From Acanthochlamys bracteata (Eukaryota > Streptophyta > Magnoliopsida > Pandanales > Velloziaceae): a stretch of 64,000 nt of DNA. Under the pieces are notes generated by a model. It did no database searches and was not told the DNA's origin. It saw only the letters and a program-made list of their open reading frames with translations. How positions within the stretch are numbered: the first letter of the stretch is position 1; every line of letters begins with the position of its first letter. The DNA lies in contig CM034143.1 in NCBI GenBank assembly GCA_019914995.1, forward strand, positions 1,862,501-1,926,500. Direction: 5' to 3'. Both the position numbers and the translations under genes were made by a program. Shown here piece by piece: positions 38,376-51,900 of this stretch.

Positions 38376-40313
38376 TACACTTTTTTTGGAAGTTCAGTGG
38401 GGGTGTATAGTTTACTAGTTTCTTTCTCAATGTGCATGTTCACTAATAAAGAGGACACCTAGAATTGTTAATAGAAGATAATAGTCGCTTTCAGAAAGAT
38501 CCTTTTAAGTGATTTGGTTAGTCCTAACCTTAAGCGAAGTTGTTGTTTCTTCGTTGGTCCCATTAGCGCGTGTTAGATAAGGTGGATGAAATGAATTTAT
38601 TTAAAAATCAATTTAAAAAAATTAAAAATTAAAAATATTTAATAAAAAATAAAATTGTATATTAATAGTAAGTTTTAAAATTAAATTTTAAAAAATTTAT
38701 TAATAAAAAATTTTATTTTAATATTGTATGTATTTTATATTAAAAATAAATTTTAAAAAAATAAATTTGAGATGTTGGTAAACACATTCTTAGTGTCCAA
38801 CAGAAGTTCAGTGCATCTTGGTCTGCAGAAATTATCCCATGTGATATCCAGTCGACTGGTGAAGGGGGAACTCGACTTTGCCTACTGAATCAAATTCCTA
38901 GTAGCAAAGACACGCTCAGATTTTGTTTAGATTTATCCTTGTATTTTCAGAATGATTGAATGTGACATGTTTGAGGCATGACAATTGGAATGTATGTATA
39001 AACGACTATCATATTGTATATACTATTGGCTTGGATATACAGTTTATTCACTTGAGGCTAGGTATTTTTATCTAGCGAAGGCTCTAGATAAGGTTCATGA
39101 AAAAGGGAAAAAGTTACTATTTTAGTCAGCTCTCTTTAAATATCTATATACACAAATCTTTGCAAAACTTAAGGCGATCCCATGTAGACCATACCTTCGG
39201 GACTAACCAAAGCTATGTTCGGGAGAGTTTTTTTTTTTTTTTCCTAATTTTTTATTTTATATTTTTTAATAAAAATTTTAAAGTATTTTATAAAATTATT
39301 TAAAAAAATAAATTTTATTTTATTTAAAAAAAATTTTTAAAATATTGTTTCTTTTCAAATTTTTTTTTTTCAATAAGTACTTCTAAATATTCTCTTGATG
39401 ATTATGATCTCGTAGGCTCCCGAATACTACTTTACCATTCCCAGCCTTCATGCTTGTTGCTGATTTTCTGTTCTTTTATAACAGCAAGAACAACATTTCA
39501 ACGCATTCACGGATCCAATACTGTGTGATGTGTAAACCACATGACAAAAAGGTTACACACACCCTTTCTGACTGCATCTTGTTTGCCAGTTGGTTTTCTC
39601 ACGTACTGGGATTGGCATGTTATACCATCATCATACTTTTTGTCTTGAAGATATTCACTTTCCTGGCTTTATTACTTATGAAGGGAAGAAAGGTGAACTA
39701 CATGAACACCATTCTATGTAATTTATCTGTGACTCAGGGATCGGTTGTTGATGTAAGAAACAATATTAGTTGAAAATCAATATTACTTGACAGGACATTC
39801 ATAGGCAAGCAACATAATCTAAATTCTGACTGTTTTGAGTTTTTTGCGTCATGTTCTGATTGTTTTATAAAAGGGCAGCATTGAGAATGTATGGTAATTG
39901 TACTTTTTCCGAAATTACTAAATCTAAGTGAGTTTCATCTTTTATCAGAGTTAAGTTAGATGTATGCAGTGATTTTATTTTTTATTTGCTGATATTTCTT
40001 GTTGGTATTCCACTATCTGGATGGTGTTAATGGTGAAGTTTCAGTGTTATAAAAATGTTGTAACATTTAAGGCAAGGAAAGCATAGTATCTTGCTGGAGC
40101 CACCATATGTAATCTGTTTCACCCTCTTTTAGATGACGAGAAAGTTTCACCTGCCACTTCAAAGCACTTGCATGTTGCATATGGTCCTCCATCTTTATGC
40201 TGTACATCTATATGTTTCTTTTTCGTACCTCTTTGATTTACGCAATACAGCACTCATCTAAAAGCTGCATCTAACCCTGCTAAGAGGAAACAATCCTACA
40301 CTTGGAACAAGAA
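38376..40313. other. Intergenic stretch upstream of tRNA-Lys
   Basis: AT-rich repeat copies lie at about 38590-38770 and 39235-39390, and a poly-T tract at 39229-39242. The rest, including an open frame of about 107 codons at 39450-39773, shows no protein family I know and no partner exons. Confidence 0.4.
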
Positions 40314-40386
40314 GCCCGTCTAGCTCAGTCGGTAGAGCGCAAGGCTCTTAACCTTGTGGTCGTGGGTTCGAGCCCCACGGTGGGCG
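40314..40386 (+). tRNA. tRNA-Lys (anticodon CUU)
   Basis: 73 nt, intronless cloverleaf. Acceptor GCCCGTC pairs with GGTGGGC, with discriminator G. The D arm is TAGCTCAGTCGGTAGAGC, the anticodon loop CTCTTAA has CTT at its centre, and the T arm is CGTGGGTTCGAGCCCCACG. The D and T arms double as A and B boxes for RNA polymerase III. CCA is not encoded, as usual in nuclear tRNA genes. Confidence 0.97.
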
Positions 40387-40394
40387 TTTAATGG

Positions 40395-40403
40395 TTTTTT
40401 TTT
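40395..40403 (+). terminator. RNA polymerase III oligo-T terminator
   Basis: A run of nine T residues 8 nt past the tRNA 3' end, the expected Pol III stop signal. Confidence 0.85.
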
Positions 40404-40919
40404 AATTAACATCTCATATTTGCTTTTGTGTTTTTAAATTAAAAAATAAGAGTGATCTCATTATAATTGAAGATTTGAAGGGCCGTTTCATGTATTTCGC
40501 ATTGTAGTAATATGAAAGAATAGGACTTGCATTCAATAGGGTGCGTTAAACTCGACTTAAACTTACTTTTAAAAAATAAGTATAAATATAAAATTAATAA
40601 TTAAAAATATTTAAATAATTTTTTATTTTATTAATTTTATATTAAAAATAAGTTTTAAAAAATAATTTTTTAAGGTTGATAAAACTATCCACTTAAAAAT
40701 TGCAATCAGTATCGGCCGGCTCGGCTCAGCTCAACTCCTCTTTGTCAGCACATCGACAACTGGCTACTCATCATTGCATTTGCTTTCCCCTTTCTTTCTC
40801 TCTCTCCCCCCCGCAACAAATTCCAATTGCAAAAACAACGAAGATCGATCATCGATCGACCTAATATAAACTTATTTAGTTATTTATTCTTCTTATTTTT
40901 CTAATTAAAAAATAGAATA
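40404..40919. other. Intergenic: tRNA to glyoxalase II promoter
   Basis: Contains one AT-rich repeat copy (about 40555-40690), then a more GC-rich promoter and leader zone with a CT/C-rich tract at 40796-40814. No other gene. Confidence 0.5.
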
Positions 40920-43900
40920 ATGCTCTCTCGACTCCCGTCCGTAATGGTCTCTCTTCCCTGCTCCAAGGTCAGCTCCACGATTTCTTCTTTTTTTTTTTCT
41001 TCTTTTCATTTTCGTTCAGTTCTTCTTGTAAATCCGCTTCAGTTATTTTGGTTGATTCGAATTTCAAAGAAGGTAATTAACCTCGCTGTTGTGCTATTCT
41101 TTCAATTATTTGATTGTAATGATTTTGTATTTAACAATTTATGCACTATTATGGCCCGATTTTATTTGTTCTAGGAATCATTTCGTAGCCTGTTTAGTTT
41201 GATTTTGGTGGAGTTTGGTGGCTGTTCTAGCGTGCTTCTTTTAGATTGTTTCTGAACGGGATGGTTTTAAAGGCTGTTCTGATTATTATGAAGGTCAAGG
41301 ATTTGGTAGATTGTGCACCTGGTATGGGGATTTCTTTTGATTCTGAGACTTTGTTGTCATTTCTGTTTACGTGAAAACTGAAATTTACTTTCTGGTGTAA
41401 AGTGAATGGTAATTTGGATGGCAACTTTATTGGGAATCTGGGAGTGAGCTTGGGCTGCAACCGTTTTGAGCTGCTACTAGAATTTGTCTTAGTCTTTCAT
41501 TTGTTGTAGAATGATTTAGAACTGCTAGGAAACATTAAGGCACCAACCTGTATGAGGTTTGCCTTTTTGTTTTAAATATAATATGCTTGTAATTAAGCCT
41601 CAACAGTGAACTCTCTTTAAAATCTATGTTTTCATTATGGCATGAACAGGCCATTTGTGCCTTCAACTCCATTAAATGAGCAGCTAATTTTTGTCCGAGT
41701 AAAGCAATGTTGTCATACATGACCCACCAACTGCTTCTTGAGAAGTATATCAAAGGCCATAAGTATTTATTATGTCAGTAAACTTTCTGTATTTTAGATT
41801 GACATGTGATATTTTCTGTTCTTTAATGAATAAATATTCCTTATTTGCATTATATCTGAGCAACCACATAAAATCTTTGGTTGCGACTTTGAACAATCAA
41901 TTAGCTAGATGTTACAATTCAATGACCTTAATGCAGAGCAGGTTCAGAGGTGTTATTTGAAGTTTGAAGGATTAGATTCCATTTCCTAGATCTTGATCAT
42001 AGAAAGATCCCCTTCCTGGACTTTACCCCAATCATGTTACACATGCTGAACATTGTCGAAAAGAAACTTTTGGTTACTTGTTGATAGTAGGTTTTATCAC
42101 AAGTGTTTCTAGAATATACAATGATCAATCAAAGTTCTTTCAATTAAATTGTTAATGATTTTTTTTATCTCGATGCATAACACGATAATGCACTGAAGGC
42201 TTAGTCAATTTCAATTTGGAAGATGATCGTTTGGTCTTTGTCTTGTGTATTTGACAATAGGAAGCTTGCATTAAAGAAGTTTAAACATTCTTTAGAGTTC
42301 CATTCATGTTATTGGTTATTTGAGAAAAGATGTGAACTAAGTTATTAACTCTTATTTTACACAGGTTAAAGGGCAGCCTTGTATGTGGCCAAGCATGACG
42401 AAGCGTTGGTTTGGCAAGCATTTGTTGTATGGTGTTGACACACTGTTGCTTAGACCCATTAAATCCTTGAGAGAACGAGGTCATTCATTCGCTGTTGCGC
42501 AGTTTATATGCAATGCTACTAATATGTCATCCCTGCAAATTGAATTGGTGAAGCTCTCTGACTTCAATATTTGGTGATTTATATCTTCGTGCAGAAACAT
42601 TTTTATATACTGCTAATCCTAATGGCATTTGGTATTTCAAATTTCCTAAATTGAGTAACTAGGTTATTGAGGTATACACTCATGAAAATCTGAATGCTTG
42701 TGATTTAATAAATATGCTTTGTACAGAATTCATTCTTTGAAAGATAACTTCTTAAAGGACTTTCCATCTGTCATATCAAAATGTACTTAAATGTTTTAGT
42801 TAGGACAAGGTGTACTTTCTTCTTGATATAACTATATGCTATGAATGAGTCAATAGACTTGTGGTTGCTGCTAAAATATGTGTAATATGCCCACTCTTGC
42901 ACCCCTTTAAGCCCATCTTTTGGAAACATGAACAATAATTTGTTTTATTGGATATTTAAGGTCTATTATGTTGTATATAAGGTGCATGCATAATGTAGGC
43001 ACAAATGGGCTCAACCTAGCACGTCTTTGAGCTGAATTGCAAATTTCATTCTAACCAAATGATCCACAGCAGCCAATACATCTTGTGGTAACAAAAATGT
43101 ATTTTCTGAGGTATATCAAGTATATTTCGTCGACCAATCCTTCCTAATTCACATCTTTGTTGAAAAATTTTCTTTTGTAATTCCTTACATAAAGGCTCAG
43201 AAAATACTGGATCCCTGCTTGCTCAAGCAAATTGTTGATAAAACTCCAAAATAGCACTTTTCTTTGACCCAATCTTTTTCTGTTTTCCTTATCATTCTGG
43301 AAGATAAGAAAATTCAGGTTAACAAGCATTATTGCCTTTCCTGACCTTTAAGAGTAGATGGATTATAGAGGCATAGTGTATTTAAATCTATGTGTCGCAA
43401 AGCCTCAATTGTGCACCCATGTTATCCACTTCATTTTATTTATATAGATGGTACTGGCTCCAACCCCTGTGTCGTATCCTGGTTTCCACCTTTCTTATCC
43501 TTTGATAATTCTAAGCGGACTGCTTCTTCCTTATTCTCACGTGTCCTCTCTTGTTTGACCCAATTTCCTGGCATGAATATTTATAGCTTCTAACTGAATA
43601 TTGATGCTCTCTATATCTCTCCATCTATTTCTTGGCTATCCTTCTCTCCTCTACTTTACTTACAATAACTCTATCTGCCATAGAGATTGTTTCAGACATC
43701 CTCTACAGGCCATAGTTGGATTGTGTTAGTGCATCGGCCCGTTAAGTTCTTCTTGGGTGCATTTAGACTTTGTGATAGATAGAGGCTCCTATAAAACAAG
43801 TGTTTATGAGGTTTGATGAGTTCACATACTTGATCAACAACATGCAAGATGTTTGTGTTTAGTTGTTCAAATCCTTTAGGAGGATGAAAAGTGTTGGCAT

Positions 43901-46900
43901 CTGTAGGTAGACCCTATTCCATGGTACCATCTCCTACTACTGACCTCTAATTCCTTGTTGTTGCAATTGCCTTTTCTAAGTTGCTTGTGCTTTTAGGTTA
44001 TAGGATTTGAGAAATCTCACACTCCCAGTTCTGCTCACTATTTTTCTAAGGTTTATTCATGGAGTTAAAAATGTAGTGTATCTGGATACTTGGTTTTGTA
44101 TAATTGCAAGTCCATCGCAAATAATCCTTGAAACTGTTGTGAACTTTTTTTTCGTTTTATTACAGCAGAAAAAAAAATGGTTGACCAAAGTTAAAAGTGC
44201 TAACGGTTTTGCAACCATTGAATGTCAGGTGCCCTGTCTCCAAGATAATTACGCATATCTTTTACATGATGTGGATACTGGTACTGTTGGAGTTGTTGAT
44301 CCTTCTGAAGCTGTGCCTATAATAAATGCTTTGGCACGGAAAAACCAGAACCTTACGTATATACTTAATACCCATCATCACTATGACCATACTGGTGGAA
44401 ATATGGAATTAAAAGCAAGGTATGGGGCAAAGGTATGCAAGACTTATTTCATTGGTCCTTTTGTCTTAGTAAACTGAGAATTTTCTTTGTTCTTGTATTG
44501 AGACAGATAAGAAAATTACTTTTTTACTGTAGCTTGATCATTAATTGTAAATGTTATACGGCCAAGAGGTAATTTTACTTGATCTGTTCTAAGGTCAAGT
44601 AGTTTTTCTTGTTTTCTTGATTCAGTAATATGGAACAATTATCCTTCTATTCCGTAGTATGGAACAATTGTCCTTAATTAAGAGAGCATTGCTTCTGAAA
44701 AGCTCTTATACTTGGAAAATGAATATTTACCTTATATTTGAACGAGAGACGCTTCAGTTTCCAAGTTAACTTGATATCTAAATAAATAGATGTAGATAAC
44801 ATTGTCTTACTATTATTTTTCTCCCTTCAGAGTTATTTTCTGTTTTGTCTCTGACACTAAGAGCATATTCTCGACCATATGCTATCTGACTTATTTCCAA
44901 TTTTAATTGCTGGCTGTAGGTGATTGGTTCAGCAAAGGATGAAGATAGAATTCCGGGCATTGATATAGCGCTCCGTGATGGAGAAACATGGATGTTTGCT
45001 GGTCACGAGGTCCTGGTAATGGAAACACCTGGTCATACCAGAGGTGAGATTATGACGAGTTTTAGCTCTTTACAGAAAATGCATGTTTACGAATTTAAAA
45101 GCTGCCGAAAGGAAAGGATTAGGCTTTTAGCATTAACGAGAATGAACTCATTTTTCTGCATTACTTAAGAGGAATGCATTATTACCTTTTTAAGCATAGC
45201 CACTAGAGAATTAATTGAGCATGCATCCATGAGTATTGCACCTTTCAAGCTGTGCATGTTAGCTTTCTTTCCTTGTTCCGATTAATGTGCTTGTCCATTG
45301 TTTATTTTGGTTCCTCATGCTTACTGTTGCCAGATTGCTCATGTTAAAATAGTTTATAATGAGCATGAAAACCTTACCATGACGCTCTGTATGCCAAACT
45401 AGTCTTATTTCTTTTAGAGCTTAGAGTATGTTGTTAGGAATTGTATGGTTCTGCATATGTATAACTACTTGAGTTGCTATTGTCCTATGTGTATTATGTA
45501 TTAGCATTTCCATATTGTCTTAAGTATACCTAGATTTTGTCTATTACTGATTGAATTATCAAGTGTGTTTTTTGCTTTAGATGTTCGTGGGATATTTAAT
45601 AGAGGATATCATCCTTAATAGAGCACAACAATGTGAAAGAATCCATGTAACCAAGCCTTAGTAGGATGGAGTTTAGTCATTGTGTACTGTTTGTTGGATA
45701 ATTTTATCTTTGTGTCGTATCATTCTAAATAGACATTCAACAAAAGTCGGAAAACAAATTGGATTGAGAGTGTTCTTTTTTCTTTTGGAAACGACCTTTT
45801 CATTGTAGTCAAGCATATGGTATTGTTGTTTTTATTTACCTTACCTTCTTATGCCAGGCATGCTTGGTAAAGTTGGGATTGATACTTATGAGCTACATGA
45901 TCATGTGATTATTTCAGTTAACGATAAGTTATATATGTAAAGCTGTTTATAAAAGAAAATAGGTCTTAAAATCGGAGGAAATGTGGAGTTGCTGTTGGCA
46001 AATGGTAAGTCTAATTTGTTGAATACAGTAATTCTAATAGAAAATGGTGATGTTAGGCTCAAGAAAATGGTCTCTGTTGAAGGAGTATTTGTTTTCTAGT
46101 AATTAGAAACACAATAGTTGATGGTGTTTCTTACCTTTTTCTTTACCAGCATCAGTTTTAGCCTATACAGCACATATTTTTTTATGCGATGACTAGGTAG
46201 TCTGTGGTTTACCAGTCAGTGGTTTGTAATTTCTGCAAATTGACATGCAAGAATCTGTCATAGATGTTGGAGGCTTAAATGGCTTTTTACGTTAGATGGC
46301 TACAGTACTTGTGAATCTTTTGATGGATCTTTCTCCTAATGTTGTAGAACAAAGTTATTTGATAGGAGCCATCATTACTGTACCACTACCTCTTGCAGAA
46401 TGCATCTTCTTAGAAACCTGCACACTTTGTTAACATATTTCAGAAGTTTTATAGCTTGAGTAGTGATGTTGAAGTTTGAAAATATTTAAATTGCTTCCAT
46501 ACAGAGTTCTAATAACTATAACAAAATTTTTTACCTGTACCTCAGATCTGATTCTTATGCTTGCACATTCTCAGGACATATAAGCTACTACTTTCCAGGA
46601 TGCAGAGCAATTTTTACTGGAGACACCTTGTTTAGTTTATCATGTGGAAAGCTTTTCGAAGGAAATCCAGAGCAGGTATATTTACCTGGTTAGCATCATA
46701 CTCCAAATTAATTCATGTTATTCCATGAATCTGCATACCACATTGAATATGTACAAGCACATGCTGTCAGCATATATGACAGTACATATTTCTACAGATG
46801 TGGGGTTCCCTGCAGAAGATCGCGTCGTTGCCTGATGACACAAACATATACTGTGGCCATGAATACACCTTGGTATCTCAATAATTTTCCTTGCACTTTT

Positions 46901-47358
46901 GGGTCTTAAAGTGCAAGAATTACTTTTGTTAATTGTATAATGACTTTTGAAATATGTTTTTTTCTTTACAGAGTAATTCAAAGTTTGCTCTGTCCATAGA
47001 TCCCAAAAATGATGCGCTGCAATCTTATGCAGCACATGTAGCTGACCTCCGAAGTAAGATGCTGCCAACGGTAATGTCGCATCCTTTCACCTTAATATTT
47101 AGAAAATAATAGTATCCTCTTGAACATAAAAGTTAACTGTGATTTGTCTGTAGTGGCTACTTACTGTGTTCAATATTTTCATTTATTTCTGCACTTTTCC
47201 TTTTTCTGTAGATTCCAACAACAATGAAGAGGGAGAAGTTGTGCAATCCGTTCCTACGTACTTCTAGCAAAGAAATCCGCAGGATACTAAAAATTTCAGC
47301 TTCTGCAAGTGATGCAGAAGCTTTGGGTGCCATCCGCCAAGCTAAGGATAAATTTTGA
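40920..47358 (+). CDS. Glyoxalase II-type hydroxyacylglutathione hydrolase, probably mitochondrial (8 exons)
   Basis: Exons: 40920-40967, 42365-42547, 44229-44432, 44920-45043, 46575-46675, 46798-46872, 46972-47070, 47212-47358; 326 residues. Residues 1-70 ([16 protein letters not shown], then [15 protein letters not shown]) are basic and look like a mitochondrial presequence; the enzyme core starts near [20 protein letters not shown]. The metallo-beta-lactamase-fold metal ligands are all present: THHHYDH at 125-131, PGHT (His184), FTGD (Asp203) and CGHE (His241). The C-terminal helical domain has [16 protein letters not shown], as in plant GLX2-1/2-4/2-5. The family reaction is hydrolysis of S-lactoylglutathione to lactate and glutathione, the second step of methylglyoxal removal. 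From memory, Arabidopsis GLX2-1 (At2g43430) has little of this activity despite similar ligands, so the substrate is uncertain. The frame runs open upstream of 44229, but joining exon 2 directly to [10 protein letters not shown] gives the family sequence. Confidence 0.9.
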
Positions 47359-48944
47359 GATAACACCCCCTTGTAACTGAGATGAGTCTGTATAGTCCAA
47401 TCAAGCGTCATCATTCATTTGTAAAAAGTATCAATTTTTTGGGAAATCATTTACAATCACATGACACTAAGAGCCACTATTGGGAGTTGTTGCCTCACAA
47501 TTAGACAAAGAATGATGATTTATGAAGGATTCCAGAGCAGTGTTCAAAACATAAATGCAAAATTTTTCTGTGAGACCGTTCTTTGCGATGCTCATATTGC
47601 TGCTACTCAATAAGTACTTGATAGTTTGTAGGATCAGAGTTGTAGTAACTATTTTCTTGATAATCTTTGCACGTGTTGTGATGAACATGGTGGACCACCG
47701 GCTTCAACAGTGGGGTGGTTGAACCATCTACATACAACAACTTCTGAAGAGCACCGGCAACTAACTGAACCAACTGTTCTTGGAGTAGAAGGGATTCTTT
47801 CTTCGTTTTGAAGAGTTTTATAAATTTTATTATTGGTTTGATAAATTCTTACTGTAAGTGAAGCAGTTGGAACATGTTCCATGATTGGCGTTGCTTATAA
47901 ATTTCTTTTCATCCAATTTTTATTTTATATTTTTTAGTAAATTTTAAAAATATTTTACAGATTTTTTAATTTAGAAATTATAGAAAATTTTACTTATGAG
48001 ATATTATTATTATTTTTATATAAAAAGAACACATTTTAAAAAGTTTTTAAAATACTTTTTGTTTTAAAAAAAATTTCAAAAACATTTTTTAATATCTCAT
48101 TCTGAACTACAAATAAGTTCATAGAAAATGAAAAATAATTAAATTTGAGAAGATAACTTCAAAACTTTTAATTCGAAATCACTTCTAGTTCTATATATAA
48201 TGAGAAATCAATTAAAATACTATGTATTTTCAAAACTATATTTTATGAATTTTAAAATAAAATACTATGACTTTTTACTTCACCAATAGAAATGATATAC
48301 CATAATATTTTGTTAACCTCTCAGAATTTATTTTCCCAACACTTGCAGAATCCATCTTTTGATATTTTTATCACTTTAAGTGTAAGGTGAACGGTTTCTT
48401 TAGTCTTAGAACAATTGTATTTTTATCACTTAAAATTCAGAATTATATTTTTCTCATAATTCGATTCGGATGTGTATTGTGATCCAAATGACAAGAAAAA
48501 CAATAGCATTTCAGGTTCTAAACTCTAAAGGGTACACCAAAAGAAAAAAAAAAGAAGATAGATAGATAAATGGTTAGACATATTATTATTTGTATTTTTT
48601 TAACCCCTTCCCGTTCATTTTCATATCTACTAGTAACTAACCTTATGATAGTTTTTTTCCTTGCATTTTAATTTGTGCTCAATATCTTATGGCTAGAAAT
48701 ATGTCTGGATTTTGATGCTATTTGTCTACCCTATTGTATTCAAAAATCAAAATTTCAGTTGAATGTTCAAACGGAAATAGAAAATGAAAAGACCTAATTG
48801 TCAAAGATAAAAAATATCGTACTTAATCTTGCAAAACGCCAAAACTTTCATTTCCTTGTGGTTATACCGAGCTGTCTGTGCGCCAAGACAGTTCGCAACA
48901 ACTCCTCAGTCTCGAGTCTCGTAAAAAGTCGCAACTCTCTTTCA
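47359..48944. other. Intergenic between glyoxalase II and SDR-reticulon genes
   Basis: 47359-47890 is 3' flank and probable 3'UTR. 47905-48110 is a copy of the short AT-rich MITE-like family. 48110-48780 is AT-rich with no feature. 48800-48944 is the leader and promoter of the next gene; its frame is open upstream of the ATG but contains no in-frame ATG, so the start at 48945 is used. Confidence 0.5.
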
Positions 48945-51900
48945 ATGTCTGCCGCCGGCGAACCCGGTTCAAAGAATTCAACCGATTCCTCTGTGGTTGA
49001 ACCGAATCAAACCCAAATCTGCACAGTATTTTATGGGCGGTCTAACTTCATCGGTCGCCATCTTGTTACTGCCCTCCTGAAATCCGAAATCTGGTCCGAA
49101 ATTCGAGTCGCCGACCCGCTTCCAAACCAACCGGTTTCGGTTTGGTCGGAAAAGACTCCGGTTTACTTCCAAACTGACCCGAGTTCTTCACCGTCTGATT
49201 TGATCCTGTCAACCGTGGACGGCGCCAGCGTGGTGTTCTATGTAGTCCCCGTACATGCCGATACTTTGGTGAATGATATGGATTTTCGTGAACTGTATGA
49301 TCTTGTTGTTGGTGGAGTTAAGAATGTGGTGGCGGTTTGCCGTTATTCTGGGGTTAAGAGAATTGTGTTCACCGGGTCCGCTGACGTGGTGTTTGATGGG
49401 ATACATTCGATTGATGGTGCGGATGAGTCATTGCCGTATCCTGAGAAGGTTAGTGTTTTTTGGTTTCTACTGTTTGTGATTTTTAAGTTGTTTATATGAA
49501 AGTTTAGTATGAGTACAATCTTTTGTTTCGATTCATTGTTTCTTTTTTTTTTTTTTTTTTTTTTTTGAGTTCAGTTTTGGTCACTTTTCAGAAGGTTAGG
49601 ACTTGAGGCTTTGATTGTGGTTTCTTAGATTGTATGTTTGAAAATTTAGTTTATGTGAAATCTTTTGTTTGGTGTGTCTTTCTTTAACATTTTGACAAGT
49701 GAATATAATGAAATGGGAAAAGACATTAGAAATTCTTTTTATATAGTAACATTACGACAGAAGACGTATCACCAGCTTTTTGTAATTCAGGAACATCACC
49801 ATCAGACATTCTCAAGTAGATATCTACATAGAAGAATTAGTAGAGTTATAAAAAGTATAAATGATAACTCTCAATAGGCATAAAAAAGACATATCAAGTA
49901 ACAAATTTAAAGACAACTCTCAGCCAGCCGAATTGCTTTGCTAGAAGTGTAAGCAAGTTGAAGATCGGAACTTTTTTGCGTGTTCTTGAAGCATGTGGCT
50001 CGCTCTAGCAACTATCTATTGATCTACCTTTTTTTTCAATCACATATAGGATCTCTCTCAATGTTCTCAATGCCTCTAGCTTTTTAGAGAAATTTTTTCT
50101 TTCATATGGGAAAGCCGGATTCAACCACTATGCCACAACATACTTATTCTGGTGTAACATTTTATCCTGTGTTTCTTTGGCGATTTTAATATAGACCCAT
50201 GTCATGCTTCATTTTTTAATAGCTCCTTATATTTCCTTCTGTGCCATAAACTACTCTTGGCTTATTAGTAGAATCACAAAGCTGTAGTAATAAAATAAAT
50301 CAGTTCTAATCCTTATGGTAATTAAGCAATTATTCCAAAATCTTTCTTCACCTAAAATTTTATGCTACTCTTCTCTACCTTTATCCATTTCGAAAACCTT
50401 TTTGAAATCCATGCTATGGACCAAGAGCTTGCAAGATATTCTTGTGATCATATAAACTCTTCAATGCAATAAAGGGGTAGAAATTGAGTCTACCCAAGAC
50501 GAGTAATCTCAATCCAACATTGTTACTTTCTCAAGTCTCAACCAACTAAGATTTAACTTTTCAACTTAAACAAAAACTATCACTTTAGATGTAGGGATGG
50601 GTGATGCCTTCGCTTGAGACTTTTCTCAATCCTTCATAGCTAGGGCAATGTGCAGCATAAGATTACCAACTACTAATAAAGTAACCTGTAAGCTTATATT
50701 AGATGCATTATCTCTTACCATATGAACCACATTACTAGATTCAACCATTTCAACAATCCTTGTGAATAGCTACAAAAAGTGATAGCATTTATCTAAAGAA
50801 CCCACAAATTTGATAAATGAAATTCCTTTGAGATAATAAAATAAAAAGTTTGCCAATGGATTCTATTTAGTGTCTTTTCGGCATTCACCCACTATAATAC
50901 CATGTGGTTTTACTTCAGTTGAAAATTTTTCTTAGTATCTCTTTAGAAAGTAACTCTTAAAACATGATGATATAGCGTGAGGATCAAAGGATTCTACCTA
51001 GTTAGAAGAGTGCGATGAAGATCTCCTCTCTGAGTGATACATGTTGAATCAACAGCGAAATTACTGAATCCATTGTAAAAGAAAGAATAAGCTTTATTTA
51101 AAGAGAATATTAAAAAACCTAATTGAGCTAATTGCTCGACATATCTTTATATAAGCAAACATACAAAGTTAAGTATCCATAAATAAATTTATTACAAGAA
51201 TGTGTCCATTAAAGAGATCTTTCCAACAACTACTCATGTGTCATGTCACTCCTTGTGGATTGAAAAAGTTATGACTGTTCCGTAGTCAATGCCCCAGTCC
51301 AATGCAAACTGAACACCCGTATTTGAATCAACTTCTGGTAAAATAGCCCTACAGACTATATTTTATGTCAGGCGACAAGAGGGACGTTTGTAACTATAAC
51401 AGTGTATGCTACTTTCTTAACTGTATTCAGTATTCACTAGTGAATTGATAGCGTTTACAAATATTATAAAACCACAATGCCATTGTCATATCAGTATTAG
51501 CCATCTCGCAGGACTTTGCAAACAAGCTCCAACAGTTGGTCGAGTTGGAGCATAGGTACCACCTTAAGCTAAGTTTCTAAGCCAACAACAGTTTTATTTT
51601 TCTTTTTGATAAATTAAAGGAGTATTACCTACTTGAACAGAGCTGTCATAATTGACAATTTCATGAGCTGATGGCTGTGAAATCCCTTAAACTTCATTGC
51701 TATGCATTCTTGTCTTGTGATTTAAGCATAATAATCTTTCTTCTTGCCTGCTTTCAAAAAAATTTTCTTTAAGTTACTCGTGAATGAACAATTTAACTTT
51801 TTGGTGACCTTTTTACATCTATCTATATTTCCTTTCTGCACCTACAAGGTGTTGCTTCATCAAGTTAATTCTGCATGCTGTAAGTTCCTTTTGAGAAAAA

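Noticed and set aside
39450-39773. Open frame of 107 codons upstream of the tRNA gene
   Set aside because: No family resemblance, no splice partners, and AT-rich composition like the surrounding spacer.
44007-44228. In-frame sequence before the third glyoxalase II exon
   Set aside because: It is intron 2; joining exon 2 directly to [10 protein letters not shown] gives the conserved family sequence.
48798-48944. Upstream extension of the SDR-reticulon reading frame
   Set aside because: The frame is open but has no in-frame ATG before 48945; the apparent start is a TTG, and the extra residues do not resemble the family.
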